From an uncultured Megamonas sp. (lineage in GTDB: Bacteria; Bacillota; Negativicutes; Selenomonadales; Selenomonadaceae), in assembly GCA_900554895.1 (NCBI GenBank), contig USIX01000134.1, positions 1-6,198 of the forward strand: a stretch of DNA of 6,198 nt, read 5' to 3'. The notes beneath the pieces were generated by a model. The model was not told where the DNA came from and did not search any database. It saw nothing but the letters and a program-made list of their open reading frames with translations. Shown one piece after another: positions 1 to 6,198 of the stretch (position 1 is its first letter; each line of letters opens with the position of its first letter). Made by a program: the position numbers and the translations under genes.

Positions 1-284
1 TCAATTTTCCTTACGCCCGCAAGGAAGGACTAGGAAAGGCGTTTCATGAATACTCCGGCAGCAGAGATATGCTGTTTGCCAGCTTTTTTACTTGCCTTGT
101 TTCCATTCTTTTAGGTACAATAGCTATTATCGTTTATATTCTAACCACACTCATAATGTATAGCTTTAATCGCTACGTATCCCGCAAACTGGGCGGACTT
201 ACGGGCGATGTTTATGGTGCTACGACTGAACTGGGCGAATTTGTAGTGCTGTTTATTTTTGTCATAGCTCAGATTTTTATTTAA
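1..284 (+). CDS. cobS: Adenosylcobinamide-GDP ribazoletransferase (cobalamin synthase), C-terminal part only
   Basis: This is the 3' end of a gene that begins before the window; 93 codons are visible, in the frame starting at base 3, ending in TAA at 282-284. CobS is an integral membrane enzyme that joins adenosylcobinamide-GDP to alpha-ribazole (or its 5'-phosphate) in the last steps of vitamin B12 synthesis. The identification rests on the conserved C-terminal signature GGLTGDVYGATTELGE, which matches the CobS pattern GG-x-x-GD-x-x-GA-x-x-E, and on an upstream YARKEGLGKAF stretch also typical of the family. A long hydrophobic segment lies before the signature and a second one forms the C-terminus, as expected for the last membrane helices. 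CobS is usually about 250 residues, so roughly the last third is present. The ATG at 69 is an internal methionine, not the start, because the homologous frame continues upstream to the window edge. The cobC-like gene that follows 18 bases later supports the call. Confidence 0.93.
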   Translation, partial: NFPYARKEGLGKAFHEYSGSRDMLFASFFTCLVSILLGTIAIIVYILTTLIMYSFNRYVSRKLGGLTGDVYGATTELGEFVVLFIFVIAQIFI

Positions 285-287
285 TAC

Positions 288-294
288 AAGGAGG
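288..294 (+). promoter_or_regulatory. Strong ribosome binding site that fixes the TTG start of cobC
   Basis: AAGGAGG matches the anti-Shine-Dalgarno core closely and sits eight bases before the TTG at 303. No ATG or GTG in this frame lies at a suitable distance, and the protein needs to begin within a few residues of its KIIFIRHG strand, so TTG at 303 is the best start. The CTG at 306 is the only close alternative and would shorten the protein by one residue. Confidence 0.8.
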
Positions 295-302
295 ACTTAT
301 TT

Positions 303-950
303 TTGCTGAAAATTATTTTTATCCGTCATGGTAAAACACTTTGGAATAGTTCCGGTCGGTTTCAGGGTCAATCCAATACCCAATTATCTGAAGAAGGTAT
401 TATTCAGGCTCAAAAACTGACGGAAAATTTTCCGGTTGAACATATCGATGCCGTATACTCCAGTCCGCTGGACCGCGCTTTCATCACCGGAAAAATCATT
501 GCCGACAAATTCCATGTACCGATAACAGCCGATAAAAGACTGTGCGAAATCAGTTTCGGTGCCTGGGAAGGTTTAACATATAATGAAATTCACGCCAAAT
601 GGCCTGCTGAAATCGAAATGCTGTTCTCCCGTCCCGATGAAACAGCAATTCCGCAGGGTGAAAAATTTACAGACGTCCAAAAACGTGCCGTAGAAGCTTT
701 AAATGATATAATAGCGCAAAATACCGTCTCCGATGAGAATAAAACCGTTGTCATCACAGCGCACGGCGGTATTCTGCGCGCACTGTTAAGTCACATTCTG
801 CATATGCCGCTAAGATATATCTGGTCATTGCGCCAGGACAATACAGCTATTAGCATCATTACCTACTACGGTGAAAAATGCAATATCGAACTCATCAACA
901 GTACGGCTCATCTCGGTCTTATCAAACAGAGTAAACAAACCCGTTTTTAA
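303..950 (+). CDS. cobC: Histidine phosphatase superfamily protein, probable alpha-ribazole phosphatase
   Basis: This 215-residue protein belongs to the histidine phosphatase (phosphoglycerate mutase-like) superfamily. Visible active-site features are the RHG motif at residues 8-10 with the phospho-accepting His9, Arg58 in SSPLDRA, Glu82 in the C-E-I-S-F-G-A-W-E-G stretch as probable proton donor, and the second histidine His154 in ITAHGG. Length is normal for CobC, a single-domain soluble enzyme of about 200 residues. CobC removes the 5'-phosphate from alpha-ribazole phosphate, or from adenosylcobalamin phosphate made by CobS, in the nucleotide-loop branch of B12 synthesis. The superfamily is broad, and motifs alone cannot separate CobC from other small phosphatases or phosphoglycerate mutases; the specific call rests on its position 18 bases after cobS. 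Translation starts at TTG behind AAGGAGG. The gene ends 14 bases before polC, so it is probably cotranscribed with both neighbours. Confidence 0.82.
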   Translation: MLKIIFIRHGKTLWNSSGRFQGQSNTQLSEEGIIQAQKLTENFPVEHIDAVYSSPLDRAFITGKIIADKFHVPITADKRLCEISFGAWEGLTYNEIHAKWPAEIEMLFSRPDETAIPQGEKFTDVQKRAVEALNDIIAQNTVSDENKTVVITAHGGILRALLSHILHMPLRYIWSLRQDNTAISIITYYGEKCNIELINSTAHLGLIKQSKQTRF

Positions 951-964
951 TACAGAGGCTCAGT

Positions 965-3900
965 ATGAATAAGAAATTTTATATCCTACCGCAAAACGGC
1001 GGCGAAAAATTCCGCCAGATTTTAAAAGCCGTTCCCGGCTCACCTACGGAAAAACAGATTTTACAGGAAGCGTCTATTAAACATGTGGAAATCGATTTAA
1101 ACAGTAATTCATGGGAAATTCTTATGGAAACATATAACGGTATTCCCGACGAACTATTGACAAGAGCCGCTTCATATATATCAAAGCGCTGCAATATTCC
1201 CAGCGTGCTTTTCTACCAGAATATAATCGATTTGCCGCAGGAGGTTGACCGCCACTGGCCGACTATTGTTCAAAATGCCTCCGGCAGCAATCCTACGCTT
1301 TACAGCATTTTAATGCAGGCTACGCACAGCGTCGACGGCAATCGCATTCTGATTGATTTCAAAGGTTCACATATTGAAGAGATTTTACGTTCACACAATG
1401 TCGAAGAAACTATGAACCAAGCTGTTCAGGCTATGGTGCACTGTCCCTGCAAAGTCATCTGCCGCATAGACAGTTCAGCACCTACTGCCGTAACTTTAAA
1501 TCCATTTGACAATAATGAACAAGACAATGAAGCGTATCTGCGTAAATTACAGGAGCAGTCAAAGTCTCAGGCGCAGTATAATACAGCAAAAACCCAAACG
1601 ACAGCACCGGCTTTTGAAAACGGCTCCAACAATCAGACTAAATTTCGCCGTTCCCGCGCCGACCGCAAATTAATGACGGATTCCATTACGGATGAACCGA
1701 TTGAAATTACCAGCATCGACGGAGAAATGAAAAATATAACTCTGCGCGGCCGCATTTTCAACATCAACAATCGTGAATTCAATACGGGAACAATTCTTCT
1801 GACTTTTGACCTTGCCGATGATTCCGACGGCATTTCCTGTAAAGTTTTTCTGAAAACAAAAGACGAATTCAACGATGTAAACGCCGCTTTGCAAAAGGCC
1901 GATATCGTCAAAATCAAAGGTGCAATTCGTTTCGACTCCTATCTGAACGATTATGTAATGATGCCTAGTAATATCGCTCTGTCGGAACTGCCGAAGCGCG
2001 AAGACCGCGCCATTGAAAAACGCGTTGAGCTGCATGCACATACTCATATGAGCAATATGGACGCTGTCGTATCGGCGACGGATTTAATCAACACAGCACT
2101 TCGCTGGGGCTGGCCCGCCATTGCCATAACTGACCACGGTGTCGTTCAAGCTTTCCCAGAAGCCATGAAGGCTGCCAAAGGCAAAAACATAAAAATCATC
2201 TACGGCATTGAAGGCTATCTGACCGGTGATGATTATCAGCAGCGCCGTGCCAATCACATCATTATGCTGGCAAAAAATTCCATCGGTCTGCATAATATCT
2301 ACCGCATGGTTTCACTGTCACATCTAAAATATCTGTATAAATCACGCCCGCGTCTGCCGAAAAAAATCATTTCCGAACTGCGTGAAGGCGTAATCATCGG
2401 TTCTGCCTGTGAAGCGGGTGAACTTATTCGCGCTATTGTCGCCGGAGCCGATGACGAAAAACTGCTGGAAATCGCTTCATTTTACGATTATCTGGAAATT
2501 CAGCCAATCGGCAACAATGCTTTTTTAATCCGCGATAATGATAATTTCCCGAACATCCAGACACAGCAGGATTTAATCAATATCAATCTGAAAGTAGCAG
2601 AGCTTGCCGAAAAACTCGGCAAAATGCTCATTGCCACCTGTGATGTACATTTTCTCAACGCCAAAGATAGCATTTACCGTGCTATCTTAATGAAAGGTAA
2701 AGGCTTCACAGACGCAGAGAAACAACCGCCGCTTTATCTGCGCACGACGGAGGAAATGCTCAAGGAATTTTCCTATCTGGGCGAAGCTAAAGCATATGAA
2801 GCCGTTGTTACCAATCCGCGCAAAATTGCGGAAATGGTTGAAGTCTTCAAACCCATTCCGGACGAACTGTATTCCCCGATGATACCGGGGGCCGATGAAC
2901 AAATTCATGATATGTCCTATGCCAAAGCACGTGAATTATACGGTGAAAATCTGCCGAAAGTCGTACAGGACCGACTGGAACTGGAACTGAACTCCATTAT
3001 CGGTCACGGTTTCGCCGTATTGTATTTAATTGCGCACAAATTGGTAAAAAAATCGCTTGATGACGGTTATCTTGTTGGTTCGAGGGGTTCGGTAGGTTCT
3101 TCTTTCGTCGCCACTATGACGAGTATTACAGAGGTAAATCCTCTACCGCCGCATTGGCGTTGCCCTCACTGCAAGCACAGCGAATTTATCGAAGACGGCA
3201 CTTACGGCTGCGGTTTTGATATGCCGGATAAAAACTGTCCGTACTGCGGTACAAAAATGATAAAAGACGGTCATGATATCCCGTTTGCCGTATTCATGGG
3301 CTTCGACGGTGATAAGGTTCCCGATATCGACCTTAATTTCTCTGGAGACTATCAGCCCGTAGCTCATAAATACACGGAAGAATTGTTCGGCAAAGACAAT
3401 GTATTCCGTGCCGGAACGATTGCCACCGTCGCTGATAAAACGGCTTACGGTTATGTAAAAAAATTCTTCGATGAAAAAGGCATCAAAAAACGCGATGCCT
3501 ATATAAACAGTCTCGTCAACGGCTGTACCGGCGTAAAACGCACCACCGGTCAGCATCCGGGCGGTATCATGGTTATTCCGCGCAATATGGACGTGCATCA
3601 CTTCACACCTATTCAGCGGCCTGCCGATGACAACGATACCAATACGATAACGACACATTTCGATTACCATTCCATCAGCAGCCGTCTTGTAAAACTTGAT
3701 ATACTCGGCCACGATGACCCGACTGTAATCAAAATGCTGGAAAATATAACACACCGCGACCCGCGCAGCATTCCGTTCGACGACCCGGCGACAATGAGCA
3801 TATTTTCCTCAACAGAAGCACTCGGCGTTACGCCAGATGAACTCGGGGCCACATCCGGCACCTTCGGAATTCCAGAATTCCGTACACCGTTCACACGTCA

Positions 3901-4750
3901 GATGCTTGACGATACAAAACCGAAAAAATTCAGCGACCTTGTCCGTATCAGCGGCTTTTCACATGGAACGAATGTTTGGCTCGACAACGCGCAGGACTTA
4001 ATCACCAACGGCACCTGTACTGTTTCCGATGCCATATCCTGCCGTGATGACATCATGATGCACCTGATACACAACGGCATTGAACCGCTTTTTTCCTTTA
4101 AGACCATGGAAAAAGTACGTAAGGGCAAAGGATTGAGTGAAGATGATATCAAGGTCATGAAAGACGGCGGCATACCGCAATGGTACATCGATTCGTGCAT
4201 GAAAATAAAATATCTGTTTCCGCGTGCTCATGCTACGGCATACGTCATGATGGCGTACCGTATTGCTTTCTGCAAAGTGCATTATCCGCTTGCATTTTAC
4301 GCCGCATATTTCTCCATCCGTGCCGCCGAATTTGATGCCAACATCATTTCCCGCGGCAAACAGGCTGTACGTGATAAGCTTGACGAAATCATCGCTATGG
4401 AAAAACAAAAAAAATTGTCCGTTAAAGACAAAAGTCTTCAGGTTATTCTTGAACTTGCATGGGAAATGTACCTGCGCGGTTTTTCCGTGGAAAAAGTCGA
4501 TTTATACAAATCAAGTGCCGATAAATTCATTCTGCACGAAAAATCTCTCCTGCCGCCGTTTACCGCACTGACCGGTATCAGCACCACAGCGGCAAATAAT
4601 ATCATTCAGGCACGCAAAGAAGGTGAATTCACCTCCGTCAACGACCTGAAAAAACGTGCCGGTCTCACTACAACAGTAATCGAAAGCCTGCGTGAACATG
4701 GCTGTCTTGACAATCTTCAGGAAAATGACCAAATCGCGCTTTTCAGCTAA
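965..4750 (+). CDS. polC: DNA polymerase III alpha subunit, PolC type, lacking the inserted proofreading exonuclease
   Basis: This 1261-residue protein is the replicative polymerase of the PolC class, acting at the fork with the sliding clamp. Domains in order are an N-terminal domain (about 1-170), a polar Q/N-rich linker (about 180-240), an OB fold (about 245-340), a PHP domain (about 352-570) and the polymerase core to the C-terminus. Landmarks are GSRGSVGSS at 705-713, a Cys4 zinc site (C733, C736, C758, C761), catalytic D787 and D789 in PDIDLNF, the RTTGQHPGG motif at 859-867, and the third catalytic aspartate D912 in KLDILGHDD. A C-terminal helix-hairpin-helix-like region precedes the clamp-binding motif QIALF (1256-1260). 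Bacillus-type PolC has about 1440 residues; the difference is the missing DEDDh exonuclease, absent between E416 and H431. The PHP ligand positions are intact. The ATG at 965 follows AGAGG at 954-958 by six bases. Gene identity is very secure; whether the exonuclease was lost or never gained cannot be told here. Confidence 0.97.
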   Translation: MNKKFYILPQNGGEKFRQILKAVPGSPTEKQILQEASIKHVEIDLNSNSWEILMETYNGIPDELLTRAASYISKRCNIPSVLFYQNIIDLPQEVDRHWPTIVQNASGSNPTLYSILMQATHSVDGNRILIDFKGSHIEEILRSHNVEETMNQAVQAMVHCPCKVICRIDSSAPTAVTLNPFDNNEQDNEAYLRKLQEQSKSQAQYNTAKTQTTAPAFENGSNNQTKFRRSRADRKLMTDSITDEPIEITSIDGEMKNITLRGRIFNINNREFNTGTILLTFDLADDSDGISCKVFLKTKDEFNDVNAALQKADIVKIKGAIRFDSYLNDYVMMPSNIALSELPKREDRAIEKRVELHAHTHMSNMDAVVSATDLINTALRWGWPAIAITDHGVVQAFPEAMKAAKGKNIKIIYGIEGYLTGDDYQQRRANHIIMLAKNSIGLHNIYRMVSLSHLKYLYKSRPRLPKKIISELREGVIIGSACEAGELIRAIVAGADDEKLLEIASFYDYLEIQPIGNNAFLIRDNDNFPNIQTQQDLININLKVAELAEKLGKMLIATCDVHFLNAKDSIYRAILMKGKGFTDAEKQPPLYLRTTEEMLKEFSYLGEAKAYEAVVTNPRKIAEMVEVFKPIPDELYSPMIPGADEQIHDMSYAKARELYGENLPKVVQDRLELELNSIIGHGFAVLYLIAHKLVKKSLDDGYLVGSRGSVGSSFVATMTSITEVNPLPPHWRCPHCKHSEFIEDGTYGCGFDMPDKNCPYCGTKMIKDGHDIPFAVFMGFDGDKVPDIDLNFSGDYQPVAHKYTEELFGKDNVFRAGTIATVADKTAYGYVKKFFDEKGIKKRDAYINSLVNGCTGVKRTTGQHPGGIMVIPRNMDVHHFTPIQRPADDNDTNTITTHFDYHSISSRLVKLDILGHDDPTVIKMLENITHRDPRSIPFDDPATMSIFSSTEALGVTPDELGATSGTFGIPEFRTPFTRQMLDDTKPKKFSDLVRISGFSHGTNVWLDNAQDLITNGTCTVSDAISCRDDIMMHLIHNGIEPLFSFKTMEKVRKGKGLSEDDIKVMKDGGIPQWYIDSCMKIKYLFPRAHATAYVMMAYRIAFCKVHYPLAFYAAYFSIRAAEFDANIISRGKQAVRDKLDEIIAMEKQKKLSVKDKSLQVILELAWEMYLRGFSVEKVDLYKSSADKFILHEKSLLPPFTALTGISTTAANNIIQARKEGEFTSVNDLKKRAGLTTTVIESLREHGCLDNLQENDQIALFS
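2213..2254 (+). other. Site in polC where the exonuclease domain is normally inserted; short linker here
   Basis: These bases encode residues 417-430, the whole stretch between PHP ligand E416 (in YGIEG) and PHP ligand H431 (in NHIIMLAKN). In Bacillus-type PolC the same two strands are separated by roughly 200 residues holding a DEDDh exonuclease that starts with an FDVETTG-like motif. Here the strands are joined by GYLTGDDYQQRRAN, much like the uninterrupted PHP domain of DnaE. No FDxETTG-like motif occurs anywhere in the protein. The sequence around the junction is in frame and well conserved on both sides, which argues against a sequencing gap. The comparison uses remembered family sequences, not an alignment run. 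Confidence 0.85.
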
Positions 4751-4786
4751 ATAAAAAACTAATAAAGTATTTAAGGAAAACAACTT

Positions 4787-6130
4787 ATGAAACAAACATT
4801 ATCTCTATCTCAATATATTCTTGTCGGTTCCATGCTGTTCGGCATGTTTTTCGGCGCAGGCAATTTAATTTTTCCTGTACATTTAGGACAGGAAGCCGGT
4901 GCCAACGTAATATCTGCCAATATCGGCTTTATGCTGACGGCAATCGGTCTACCGTTTCTCGGCATTATCGCTATGGGCGTTTCCCGCAGCAATGGTCTGT
5001 TTGATTTAGCCAGTCGCATAAATACGACTTATGCTCACTTCATCACGATATTACTGTATCTTTCCATCGGACCTGCGTTTGCTTTACCGCGAACAGCTGC
5101 CGTTTCTTTTGAAATCGGTTTTGCCAGTCATCTGGATAGCTCCATGCAAACCATCTGTCTTGCCGTATTTACGGTAGTTTTCTTTCTGTTGGCATTGTTT
5201 TTTGCCTTAAAGCCGGGAAAAATAATCATATGGATAGGAAAATTTCTCAACCCGCTGTTTTTAATCTTCCTCGCCGTTTTAATCATAACGGCATTTATAA
5301 ACCCTATGGGTTCTCCTTTTGATATGGCTGTTCAACTGGCATATCAAAAAGAAGCTCTGACAAAAGGCATAATCGAAGGATATAATACAATGGATGCTCT
5401 TGCCTCTCTGGCATTCGGCATCATTGTAATCCATACGCTTTCCGATTTAGGTTTAAAAAATCCGAAAGATATCGCTTTCGGCACGTTGAAAGCCGGTATC
5501 GTCGTGCTTATTTTAATGGGTATCATTTACAGTTCACTTTCATATCTCGGCGCAGCAAGTCTAGGTCAACTGATATTATCGGCTAACGGCGGTATCGCCC
5601 TTGCTGATATTTCCACTTACTATTTCGGCTTCTTCGGTCATATACTGCTCGCCGGCACTGTTACCGTAGCCTGCCTCAAAACGGCAATCGGCCTTATCAC
5701 TGCCTGCTCCACCACCTTCAGCGAACTGTATCCTCATACTCTGTCATATAAATCGTATGTATATCTGATTACTTTTGTATCATTTCTAATCAGCAATGTA
5801 GGATTAACCAGCATAATCTATTTAGCCATTCCTATTTTAATGCTGCTTTATCCACTTGCCATAACCTTGATTTTATTAGCATTCATCGACGCTGTCTGCG
5901 GTTATCACCGTTATATTTATCTTTGTACTACAGTATTCACACTGTTTGCCGCTATCGGCGATATGCTGGGAGCTTTACCGTTCGGGTTAAACGAAATTCC
6001 TGCTGTAAACAGCATAATAGAAATCTACCGCAATACTCTGCCGTTCTTTGACATCGGCATGGGCTGGATTGTCCCTGCCGTTATCGGTGTTATAATCGGT
6101 ACCGTTATTACTTTTATAACGAAAAAATAA
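4787..6130 (+). CDS. brnQ: Branched-chain amino acid carrier of the LIVCS family (BrnQ)
   Basis: This 447-residue polytopic membrane protein resembles BrnQ, the cation-coupled uptake carrier for leucine, isoleucine and valine. Family signatures are FGAGNLIFP at residues 22-30 in the first helix, GPAFALPRTAAVSFEIG at 95-111, GYNTMDALASLAFG at 198-211 and TVACLKTAIGL at 293-303. The chain is hydrophobic nearly throughout, with about a dozen membrane segments separated by short polar loops, and it ends in a short basic tail (ITKK); the length is normal for the family. The ATG at 4787 is preceded by AAGGA at 4773-4777 with nine bases between, and the first residues match the usual BrnQ start. It lies 36 bases after polC with no clear terminator or promoter between, so readthrough from polC is likely. 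Substrate and coupling ion (usually sodium, sometimes proton) are inferred from the family, not shown by the sequence. Confidence 0.93.
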   Translation: MKQTLSLSQYILVGSMLFGMFFGAGNLIFPVHLGQEAGANVISANIGFMLTAIGLPFLGIIAMGVSRSNGLFDLASRINTTYAHFITILLYLSIGPAFALPRTAAVSFEIGFASHLDSSMQTICLAVFTVVFFLLALFFALKPGKIIIWIGKFLNPLFLIFLAVLIITAFINPMGSPFDMAVQLAYQKEALTKGIIEGYNTMDALASLAFGIIVIHTLSDLGLKNPKDIAFGTLKAGIVVLILMGIIYSSLSYLGAASLGQLILSANGGIALADISTYYFGFFGHILLAGTVTVACLKTAIGLITACSTTFSELYPHTLSYKSYVYLITFVSFLISNVGLTSIIYLAIPILMLLYPLAITLILLAFIDAVCGYHRYIYLCTTVFTLFAAIGDMLGALPFGLNEIPAVNSIIEIYRNTLPFFDIGMGWIVPAVIGVIIGTVITFITKK

Positions 6131-6142
6131 TATTTCTATTTA

Positions 6143-6170
6143 TCGTTTTCTTTGATTTTAAAGAAAACGA
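6143..6170 (+). terminator. Perfect inverted repeat after brnQ, possible transcription terminator
   Basis: TCGTTTTCTTT at 6143-6153 is perfectly complementary to AAAGAAAACGA at 6160-6170, giving an 11-bp stem with a six-base loop that can close further by one G-U pair. It begins 12 bases after the brnQ stop codon, where a terminator would be expected. It is atypical because the stem has only three G-C pairs and no T-run follows directly; the first T-run on this strand is TTTTT at 6185-6189. It may therefore be a weak terminator, a 3'-end stabilising hairpin or a signal shared with an unseen gene beyond the window. Confidence 0.5.
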
Positions 6171-6182
6171 ACTTAAAGAAAA
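6158..6182 (+). repeat. Ten-base direct repeat overlapping the brnQ 3' hairpin
   Basis: TTAAAGAAAA occurs at 6158-6167 and again at 6173-6182, spaced 15 bases start to start. The first copy contains most of the 3' arm of the hairpin, so the 5' arm TTTTCTTT (6146-6153) could pair with either copy. The near copy is favoured because only it extends through the C-G pairs. The region is very AT-rich, so a chance origin is possible. Confidence 0.5.
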
Positions 6183-6198
6183 AATTTTTAAGAGTGCC

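Noticed and set aside
69..284. Separate 71-residue small membrane protein
   Set aside because: The same frame continues upstream to the window edge with CobS-like sequence, and the segment holds the CobS C-terminal signature, so it is the end of cobS.
1493..1684. Low-complexity Q/N-rich stretch as a repeat or recoding element
   Set aside because: It is the ordinary polar linker between the N-terminal and OB domains of PolC, with no tandem repeat unit at DNA level.
3143..3754. 203-codon open frame on the - strand inside polC
   Set aside because: It lies fully inside the unmistakable PolC polymerase core, on the opposite strand. Its translation shows no recognisable domain, and other antisense open frames occur along the same gene, as expected from its codon bias.
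4263..4571. 102-codon + strand open frame in another frame of polC
   Set aside because: No family resemblance, composition looks like an out-of-frame reading of polC, and the polC frame here is well conserved.
4707..4735. TTGACA as a -35 box for a brnQ promoter at the end of polC
   Set aside because: No TATAAT-like hexamer lies 16-18 bases downstream (4730-4735 reads CAAATC), so the match is probably chance within coding sequence.
4751..4786. Terminator between polC and brnQ
   Set aside because: The 36-base gap is AT-rich but contains no convincing inverted repeat; only the brnQ ribosome binding site is recognisable.

Overview
The window carries four genes, all on the + strand and closely packed. 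They are the 3' end of cobS, cobC, a complete polC (DNA polymerase III alpha subunit of the PolC type) and brnQ. No RNA gene, mobile element, CRISPR array or integration site was seen. A PolC-type replicase points to Bacillota or a relative. Together with cobalamin synthesis genes and this codon use, an anaerobic Negativicutes-like bacterium is my best guess, but that placement is inference.

Layout: 1-284 is the C-terminal third of the membrane enzyme that joins adenosylcobinamide-GDP to alpha-ribazole. After 18 bases comes a histidine phosphatase (303-950, TTG start behind a strong ribosome binding site), best read as alpha-ribazole phosphatase, which works next to CobS in the nucleotide-loop branch of B12 synthesis. 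After 14 bases comes polC (965-4750). After 36 bases comes a BrnQ-type branched-chain amino acid carrier (4787-6130). An AT-rich perfect inverted repeat follows brnQ (6143-6170) and probably ends or stabilises the transcript. The short gaps and shared strand suggest that all four genes can be read through as one transcript, although B12 synthesis, replication and amino acid uptake have no obvious functional link.

The most interesting feature is the polymerase. It has every PolC landmark: N-terminal domain, OB fold, PHP domain, polymerase core with three catalytic aspartates, Cys4 zinc site and C-terminal clamp-binding motif. It lacks the DEDDh 3'-5' proofreading exonuclease that is inserted in the PHP domain of the well-known PolC enzymes of Bacillus and Staphylococcus. 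About 14 residues take its place, the frame is open, and all nine canonical PHP metal-ligand positions are filled. This suggests that proofreading is done either by the PHP domain itself or by a separate exonuclease encoded elsewhere.
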